A stretch of DNA of 64,000 nt from Tethya wilhelma (taxonomy: Eukaryota > Porifera > Demospongiae > Tethyida > Tethyidae): positions 19,434,479-19,498,478 of the forward strand of contig CAXIPT010000002.1 in NCBI GenBank assembly GCA_964030475.1. Reading direction: 5' to 3'. Shown here piece after piece: positions 58,359-64,000 of the stretch. The first letter of the stretch is position 1; every line of letters starts with the position of its first letter. The translations under genes and the position numbers were made by a program. A model generated the notes under the pieces. The model was not told the DNA's origin and did no database searches. It worked only from the letters and a program-made list of their open reading frames with translations.

Positions 58359-61265
58359 ATACCTTGAGCTCTGACAGTTGGCTCTCTAGTGTTTCCATGG
58401 CAACNAAAGACTGTATAAACATCATCTTCAAATGTGTAGCTCTCCAGCTGCCTACCTCTGAGGTGAGTGCCTCCCATCTCTGTTTGAGAGCGTCTCTGAA
58501 GGAAGTGATGGGGTCAGGATTGAGGAGTTTTTCATGTTTGGCCAGCTCTCCAAGAGCCTTCACAACCTTCTCCACCTCCTCTTTATGGGTGTCAACTTCA
58601 GTGGAGAGTTTCTGCAAGCAAATGAAGCCCACATTGAAAGTATAGTTCTAACAGTAGAGCTCAACATATGAGTGCAAGAGGACTGTAATTTTGTTTATTT
58701 CAAAAGTTGACCCAGTATATTATACTCAGAGCATAAAATGATCAAAGCTAAAGTAATTGTACATAAGTTCAGGGACAAGTGTTCAATAAAGATAGCATCA
58801 CAACAATACTCTTGATCACAATTGAATCCATAACTACCTATTATTACACACATGCCACTGCTTTACACATACATGCAACCTATGACCACTAGTTCTCAAG
58901 GCTAGGCACCTGAGTGGCACGGCTTTTGGACAATTTACTCTATAGACACTTGCTAGGCATTGGAAGGGTTCCTTTAGGTTTAGGATTCTTTGTAAAGATA
59001 AGACCATTTGAAATTTTGTGAATTTTCATGTACCTCAACATCAGCCTTCTGTTCCTTCACGATGTCCACGCTACTAGCGAGGGGCTTGTGTCCTGAGAGG
59101 CTCCTCTCAGCATCCCCCATCCACTGGGTCACACTGCCACACCCTCCCCACCATCCACTCACATCAGACGTCACATCAGAGAGCTCTTGGTCATAGCTGA
59201 AGAGTCGGAACATTCAAAGAAAACCCTCACACACACACACACACACACACACACTAGCCTTACTACTAAGCATTCTTGTTGCACTAATGTCTTTTACTGA
59301 TGTGTTTTACAGGCTAGGAGTAGTCAAACACAAGTGCAAGAGAGAAGGCCTGGGAACAAGGCTAATGATCTATTACCATATAGCTAACTTTCGTGGCATA
59401 ATATTTTCATAAATATTGTGACTGGACTGTATATTACGAAAATTTTCTTCATGAAAATTTAGAAAGATGTATATTAGCATTATAATTTTAGATATTATAC
59501 AAAATAAGCTTTTCACAAACTTTTGTGCCATGAAAGTTTGGTACTCACCCTTCAATGGTTGCAGAGACATGTTCAAATTTCTTGAATGTCGATTCAGCTT
59601 TGCTATTGTCTGAAAGCAAGGAGGCACTGGACTTGAGTGTCTCGAAAGTGGCCTTTTGTTCTTCATAAGGATCAAGAACCTCAGCTTTGAACTTCTCCTG
59701 GATGTTCAACAACCATGTAGAGGTAAAACAAACCCACCATGACACACATCATCGTGGCTCTCTCGTGTGCATGTGCTTACCTTGAGCTCTGACAGTTGGC
59801 TCTCCAGTGTTTCCATGGCAACAGTAGCTGGGAAGAGCTGGGCACATGCAGGCTCCAGACCGCTAATGTCCTGTTCAAACTTGTCCAGCTGTTCGTTGAG
59901 GCCTTTCGATTTCTCCGTGTTGGCGTGTAACTCATCATACCAGTTTTGCCAGTCTAGCTGAAGATTGGACCAGTCTTCAATGAAATCGGTGAGCTTCTGC
60001 ATGAGCGAGTCATTCTGAGAGTTTGTTCGAGGCTCTGAGAGGATGGTACGACCGAGAGCCAACATGGCATCCACTTCAGGTTGTTTGTCAGTGATCTGTG
60101 ACCTGAAATCCTACATTCATGTGTATATGTATGCATACACACACAAAAGGATACGAGTTTCTATAGAACAAACTATTTTGAATCAATGGATACTCTGATG
60201 AGAGGCTTCCTTCAGTGTTGTACTCACACTCACTCACTCACTCACTCACTCACCTGACAGGTCTTCATCTGTTCTTGTATCCTCGAGGCGCTATCACCAA
60301 CTGGTTTCTCACTCTCAAGCAACTCTTGGCCCTCTTGAACAAACCTGGCCAGCTCTCCGTACTGACGGTTGAAACGACCCAGCTTCTCCAACAGATCAGT
60401 GATCAGCTCTGCTTGAGCTCCGGCCTGGTTTTTCAACCACTCCCATTGGCTCTATACAAACATACATACATACATACACACATACATTCCATGGATGAAT
60501 ATTTACAAAAAAGCACACTTGTGACAAAAGAAAACAAACCCGCAGTATCCCAGCCTGCTCTCCCAGAGAAGCCATTGGTTCCTCCTCACTGACTCGCAGC
60601 TTCACAGACTTTGAGAACGAATCACGTGACTTCAACTTGCGAGCATAGCGGTCGGCCAAAGACTGCACCTCCTGTTATTGGTGAGGACAAAAACAAAATC
60701 CATACAAGTCAATGGAAGCCACTCTCAAGTGTACATGTACACCCTACAAGGACCGAGAAAAACCAAAACTTACATCTGTGTCTCTGAGAAACTTCTCTGA
60801 AACCTCTTCCAGTTTGTCCAGAGCTGAACTGTGCGTTTCAATGTCTGCTCTGATGGTCTCAAACTCTGCCTGCTGCTCCTTGAGCTGTTCTTCTGTCACC
60901 TCGAGAGGTGGAAGGCTTTCAAAGAACTCCTGCTGCTGCGTGCACCACTCGGCCACAGGGTTCTTGCTCTCATCAAACTCACACACTGTGTCAATCACTG
61001 GCTCAAAGGCAGCGATTCTAGGGAGACACAAAAAACAGAATATGGAGTAAATGTGCACGCAAGGCTAGCCACCTGAGTGGCTTGGCCTTTTGTGAAGAAT
61101 GGTCATCTTATATATTTACCTGTCTTTGGTTTGCTTGACAACTTGATTCCAGCGGCTGTTCACATCAGTAACTTTCTCCTCTAGACCGGGAGGGGGAGGG
61201 GAGTGGTTGATACGAGACATTTGCTTCTCTGCTTCTGCAAGCTGATTCAACTGAAATGCCTGAGN

Positions 61266-61298
<33 letters not shown>

Positions 61299-62530
61299 TG
61301 TGTGTAAGTGACAGTCTCTCACTGATCCAAGACACACCATTGGCCTACCTTGTGTTCATCAATCTGGGCAATGATTTGTTGGTTGTTTGAAAACTTTCCA
61401 CACGACACTAGCCACACCTCCAATTCTTCCAGGTTAGTTTCCATAGCAACCACAGCCTGTGCCTCGTCAGCAACACTAGAGACCTCTTTCAAGTTTGGAG
61501 ACAACGCAGCAAGTCTACTGGCCAGAGAATCCACCCTGGAAAGATGGAGAGAGAAAAAAGTGAAAAAAAATAAAAGGTAAAGCACAATGCCTTGTTCTTA
61601 TAATAGTACATACAACTGTTGTACCGTTTTTCTACAGTTTCAGCATCATAATATTGTCCTTCTTTCAGCTTCTGCACATCTGGTCTCAAGTCATTGACTG
61701 GTTTCTCTAGAGCCTAAAAAGAAATAAAAGATGATTCATAACACGGCCAGCTCCAACATTCTTCTTCATCTGTTTATGCAATCATGTTTCCACAAACCTC
61801 AATTTCCTTTTGGAATTCTTCGACCTTTGAAGCAACTTCACTGGGAGTCAGAGAAGTACAGGTCTCTTTGAACTCCTCTATCTTCTTCTCCAGCTGCTCA
61901 GTGCTCTGTTCAAGAGAGGCACACTTAGAGTTGACCTTGTCAGCAAGAGAACCCAGGTCTTCCAATCTGATGTGAGAAAAAGGGAGAAAAGAGGATGTAA
62001 AATGTTTTCTTAGAAGAAAACAGCAACATGTACTTTAAAAAGGAATGCTGACCTTTTCAATTCTTCCTCCATTGCCTTCATGCACTGTTCATTTTCTTCC
62101 TTTAGTTGCTTCCAATTCTAAACAACATGAAATGTGATACTGACACAAACTTGACTCACAATCACATTATACAATGCTGCACACATTTGTGCTACAATAG
62201 GAAAACAATAAAAACTTTCCTTGAGTCATTTTCTCATCTCACCTCTTCAATGTTGGCATACTCCAGGTCACTAGGAACATGAGGTGGTGCTGATTTCTTC
62301 CTCTTCTGTGACTGAAGTTTGGTGTACATGTCCGACAGAGCAGACATGTCTCTCTGTTTCACAGGCATCTCTTTCTTCATCACCTTCTCCAGTTCGGCCA
62401 TGCGAGCCTTCAGCTGTTCAGGGGTGTTGGGAAAGTCTCTGTCCTTGGCTTCTTGTGTCTTATCATCGATCCATTTCTGGGTTGTCTCGTAGAGCTCTTT
62501 GTAATCATCAAGAGACACATCTGGACCCTG

Positions 62531-62617
<87 letters not shown>

Positions 62618-62809
62618 ACTGCATACGGCATGCACTACTAACTCAACTGCATTTCAACAGGCGCAGAATATTACTCATGTAATTTGTTTTCTCTTTGTCA
62701 CACCTATTGTAGTGACTGTCTACAACCCACCACAGAAGACACAGCTCATTTATCATTGTACATTATAAACTAGTACTTTCCCAAACCTAAAAACAAACAC
62801 TTCACCGAG

Positions 62810-62872
<63 letters not shown>

Positions 62873-63917
62873 CACTTCTATGTAAGCATACAAAAAAAAC
62901 TCTCTCTACCTTTCGTTTTCTAGGAGGAGGCATGTCAGGAAAGGCGTGATGGAGAAACGACACATAAGTAAGGATGGTCTTATCATCTGGTTTAGGGACA
63001 CAAATATCCTCAGGGTCAACGATCCTGATGATGCCCAGCTCCTCTTCTGCCGCCTTGAAGGCTCTCTCAGCGTTCTCCAGAGGAGTGTCGGGATCACAGT
63101 CATCAAAGTCCAAGATGTCCGGACGATGGCGATCAATGATGGCACAGAAGGCCAGTCCGTCACTCCAAGAGGAGTGGAAGTTGGTCACGTTGACACCGTC
63201 ATAGCTACACATCAGTGAATGGGAGAGTGAGCATTAAAAAACAATAATCATGAAAAAGGGAGAAATTTTTTGTTTAAAAAAAGCTGCTGAAACAGAGACT
63301 AAAATAGCTGTTTATGACTATATATTGATCAATACATAAAAATATACACATATCAATTTCAGCTTTTTACAATGAGTACATTGTAGACAGACTGACTACA
63401 CGACAGTATACAGTCATGTGTGCCCACCTACCCCTCAGTTGCCCTCTGGACCCACTCTAGAAGCTGTTCTTTGATGACTTTAGCAGAAATCTCTTGAGGG
63501 GATGTTGGCCTCTCATCAAATTGATCAGTCAGGTTGTGTGAAATCTAAAAAAAATACAAAACCACGAATGCACTCGAAAAAAAGAACAGAGTTTAAAACT
63601 TCAAATCTAGCCTCATTCCAAGGCCTTCTATGTTTGGTTTAATTTTGTTAAACCTGCTCCACTGGGAAGACCTGGGAATGAGGCCACCTAAAATCATTAT
63701 CCATCAAAGATATACATAAACATTGCAAGATACCTGGAAGTGCAAGATGAGTGTCCATATCAGACCAAGAATCAGCTTAGAATTGCCATCAACAATCGCA
63801 TCGGGCCGAATGTTGACCAGTTTGATTTTTCTTTCCTTCTGCAAGAAGTCCAAGGCTGTTCCTACATTCTGCATCTTGTGAAAACGCATCTTCCCCTTTT
63901 CTCGTGGCTAGGGATAG

Positions 63918-64000
<83 letters not shown>
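39584..64000 (-). CDS. Spectraplakin (MACF1/dystonin/shot type), incomplete at both ends
   Basis: Dozens of small exons. At the N-terminal side are the end of calponin-homology domain 1 ([20 protein letters not shown], 63731-63907) and CH2 ([20 protein letters not shown], then [12 protein letters not shown]). Next is the plakin-type segment with [14 protein letters not shown] and EMPVKQRDM (62245-62530). A long array of spectrin repeats (two dozen or more) fills 40.9-62.1 kb. The C-terminal side has two EF-hands ([27 protein letters not shown]) and the start of a GAS2-related domain ([18 protein letters not shown]). CH domains bind actin, EF plus GAR bind microtubules, and the repeats act as a spacer. 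The first half of CH1 lies beyond 64000, and the rest of GAR is lost at the gap. I do not see the SH3 of vertebrate plakin domains or plectin repeats. Exons at 57.0-58.4 kb are repeated at 58.4-59.8 kb beside an N. Confidence 0.92.
40221..40431. mobile_element. MITE with perfect 26-bp inverted ends
   Basis: The left end at 40221-40246 begins ATACCGTATAGCGGGAAATT. The right end at 40406-40431 is its exact reverse complement over 26 bases. The 211-bp element is rich in (T)TTCGT(G)-type words and codes for nothing. A TA dinucleotide at the ends could be the target duplication. It lies in a spectraplakin intron. Confidence 0.85.
41459..41546. repeat. (CA)n microsatellite, spectraplakin intron
   Basis: CA repeats with CG and TG interruptions in the intron 5' of the exon at about 41580. 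Confidence 0.85.
42776..42882. mobile_element. Degenerate relative of the 40221 MITE
   Basis: TATTGGGAAATTTTCGCTG at the left and AAGTGAAAATTTCCCCATCT at the right form imperfect inverted ends that share the GGGAAATTTTCG core with the element at 40221. A further relic with AAAAATTTCCCAATCTATGG lies near 56400-56422. Confidence 0.6.
42915..43067. mobile_element. 153-bp MITE with 41-bp inverted ends and 9-bp target duplication
   Basis: The element begins CAGAGGAGGTACGACACGAG. Its other end is the reverse complement over about 41 bases with a single mismatch. CATGTATGT occurs immediately on both sides (42906-42914 and 43068-43076), a clean 9-bp target-site duplication. A 9-bp duplication points to a Mutator-like origin, although the CAGAG terminus also resembles hAT ends. 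It is non-coding and lies in a spectraplakin intron. Confidence 0.88.
43327..43382. repeat. (GA)n microsatellite at a spectraplakin acceptor
   Basis: On the coding strand this is a (CT)n run a few bases upstream of the splice acceptor before the exon ending near 43317. It can serve as the polypyrimidine tract. Confidence 0.85.
45053..45440. mobile_element. 388-bp fold-back element with about 100-bp inverted arms
   Basis: The arm at 45053 onward (CAAGTAGTAAAAATTTCAAA) continues for about 100 bases to ACTACTTCATTTT near 45154. It is repeated in inverted orientation at about 45336-45440 with almost no mismatches. About 180 bases lie between. No transposase and no clear target duplication are seen. 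It lies in a spectraplakin intron and would form a long hairpin in the pre-mRNA. Confidence 0.85.
48501..48668. repeat. Heptamer minisatellite, about 24 units of CAGTRYG type
   Basis: Seven-base units CAGTATA, CAGTATG, CAGTACG, CAGTGCG and CAGTGCA follow one another without interruption from 48501 to 48668. It lies in the spectraplakin intron between exons near 48440 and 48719. Both strands are open across it in some frames, but the splice sites exclude it from the mature message. Confidence 0.9.
48864..49174. mobile_element. Pogo/Tigger-like MITE (Tc1-mariner superfamily)
   Basis: The left end is TACAGTAAAACC(GGA)CCTC with AACCTCGATTATCCGGAT just inside. The right end has ATCCGGACTTTTTGCTTATC and finishes ACCGAGGTTCTACTGTA. 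The CAGTARAACCTCGATTATCCGGA type of inverted end with flanking TA resembles pogo/Tigger-derived non-autonomous elements. About 310 bp, no transposase. Confidence 0.65.
52258..52277. repeat. Short (TC)n run, spectraplakin intron
   Basis: About ten TC units downstream of the donor side of the exon starting near 52300 on the coding strand. Confidence 0.7.
54631..54811. mobile_element. Fold-back element in a spectraplakin intron
   Basis: CACCATTCTCTG at the left and CAGAGAATGGTG at the right are exact inverted ends. Inside, GTCTTTCTAATCTA and TAGATTAGAAAGAC, and ATAGACTA/TAGTCTAT, also pair, so most of the 181 bp can fold. Non-coding. Confidence 0.7.
55521..55619. repeat. (CA)n microsatellite, about 100 bp
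   Basis: The longest dinucleotide run in the window, interrupted once by CATACA. On the coding strand it is (GT)n just upstream of the exon ending near 55508. Confidence 0.9.
56839..56911. repeat. (GA)n microsatellite at a spectraplakin acceptor
   Basis: On the coding strand a (CT)n tract runs almost directly into CTCCAG before the exon that begins GTTGAGAACAGG. Confidence 0.88.
57448..57575. repeat. Dispersed intronic repeat (GGCACCTGAGTGGC family)
   Basis: AAGGCTCGGCACCTGAGTGG with CATTGGGAGGGTTC(C/T)TTT and TTTTCAT(G/T)TACCT recurs near 55945-56035, 57448-57575, 58900-59037 (the duplicate) and, shortened, 61058-61080. An inverted piece (ACTCAGGTGGTTAGCCTTG) lies at about 38103. This looks like a dispersed element. 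Confidence 0.55.
57970..58095. mobile_element. Fold-back with TTTCATGGCACAA ends (also in the duplicate, about 59390-59540)
   Basis: TTTCATGGCACAA at 57970-57982 and TTGTGCCATGAAA at 58083-58095 are inverted ends of a 126-bp AT-rich intronic element. Confidence 0.55.
58405..58405. other. Assembly gap (single N)
   Basis: Lies exactly at the junction of the two duplicate segments, and cuts the first copy of the exon that is complete at 59780-60112. Confidence 0.9.
58406..59822 (-). repeat. Second copy of the spectraplakin exon duplication
   Basis: Begins directly after the N with AAAGACTGTATAAACATC, the counterpart of 56957, and runs to 59822, the counterpart of 58404. Exons at about 58455-58615, 59032-59200 and 59549-59701 encode the same peptides with very few changes (for example AKHDK versus AKHEK). 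Confidence 0.9.
61264..61264. other. Assembly gap (single N) inside a (GA)n run
   Basis: The N follows TGCCTGAG and lies at the start of a GA repeat (61261-61293). This is a microsatellite break; repeat length is therefore uncertain. Confidence 0.85.
62531..62613. repeat. (GA)n microsatellite forming a spectraplakin polypyrimidine tract
   Basis: On the coding strand about 40 CT units lead straight into CCAG and the exon that begins GGTCCAGATG. Confidence 0.9.
62815..62870. repeat. (CA)n microsatellite, spectraplakin intron
   Basis: About 28 CA units in the intron between the CH2 exon and the plakin-type exon. Confidence 0.9.
63608..63689. mobile_element. Short fold-back with TAGCCTCATTCC ends
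   Basis: CTAGCCTCATTCCAAGGCCT at one end pairs with AGACCTGGGAATGAGGCCA at the other, about 80 bp in all, intronic. The same ends appear in pieces elsewhere in the window. Confidence 0.5.
63920..64000. repeat. (GA)n microsatellite running off the window
   Basis: At least 40 GA units reaching the last base. On the coding strand this is (CT)n upstream of the CH1 exon. Confidence 0.9.

Larger units (their letters stand above)
56957..58404 (-). repeat. First copy of a near-identical 1.4-kb duplication of spectraplakin exons
   Basis: From AAAGACTGTACAAACATC to TTTCCATGGCAAC this segment matches 58406-59822 with a few percent of differences. It holds the exons encoding [20 protein letters not shown] (57002-57161), [20 protein letters not shown] (about 57580-57745) and [20 protein letters not shown] (58107-58259), plus the last 40 bases of a fourth exon. 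It ends exactly at the N at 58405. Confidence 0.9.
62245..63907 (-). other. Actin-binding CH region and plakin-type start of the spectraplakin
   Basis: The exon 63731-63907 gives the end of CH1 with [13 protein letters not shown] and [12 protein letters not shown]. The exon at about 63430-63545 links CH1 to CH2. The exon at 62900-63206 gives CH2. The exon 62245-62530 matches the region directly after CH2 in MACF1 and dystonin rather than alpha-actinin or beta-spectrin, which decides the family call. Confidence 0.9.

Noticed and set aside
62234..62682. Ser/Leu and Arg/Glu repeat frames over the GA runs (also 43034, 56746)
   Set aside because: Translation of (GA)n/(CT)n intronic sequence upstream of spectraplakin acceptors.
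1..64000. tRNA or rRNA genes
   Set aside because: No cloverleaf with A and B boxes or rRNA core sequence was noticed on reading; a dedicated search was not possible.

Overview
The window is animal nuclear DNA with spliced genes, short introns, frequent dinucleotide microsatellites and several fold-back (MITE-like) elements. The gene set points to an early-branching animal, most likely a demosponge of the Amphimedon type: an ankyrin-Roc-death protein, an AP-2 factor, a spectraplakin and compact spacing. The species itself is an inference. Ns at 28206, 39237-39241, 58405 and 61264 show that this is a draft scaffold.

Layout, left to right. 1-1173 is non-coding, with relics of a death-domain gene. 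1174-5087 (-) is an ankyrin-Roc-COR-like protein with two C-terminal death domains. 5555-7972 (+) is eIF3e. 8222-16038 (+) is an unrecognised protein with four copies of a Cys/His module ending in HS[VI]EELVIWTVER. 16323-17623 (+) is PITHD1. 17750-19136 (-) is mitochondrial ribosomal protein L15. 19546-29647 (+) is an AP-2 transcription factor whose two central DNA-binding-domain exons occur twice around a single N. 30289-34031 (-) is the pseudokinase NRBP. 34141-35502 (+) is an uncharacterised Trp-rich acidic protein. 35876-38763 (-) is a death-ankyrin-patatin protein related to iPLA2-beta whose catalytic Ser and oxyanion glycines are replaced. 38941-39214 (+) is the 5' fragment of eIF3h. 39584-64000 (-) is a spectraplakin (MACF1/DST/shot type) that runs off the right edge.

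Genes mostly alternate in direction. Four head-to-head pairs share spacers of about 110-470 bp, and four pairs converge. Two proteins carry death domains, one head-to-head pair has a perfect kappaB-like palindrome between its starts, and two eIF3 subunits (e and h) lie about 31 kb apart.

The points most worth a second look are the four-module Cys/His protein, the inactive-looking death-ankyrin-patatin protein, the AP-2/spectraplakin linkage (also present twice in human), and several assembly problems. Two near-identical duplications abut single Ns and look like unmerged contig overlaps. One 5-N gap truncates two convergent genes, with frameshifts clustered beside it.
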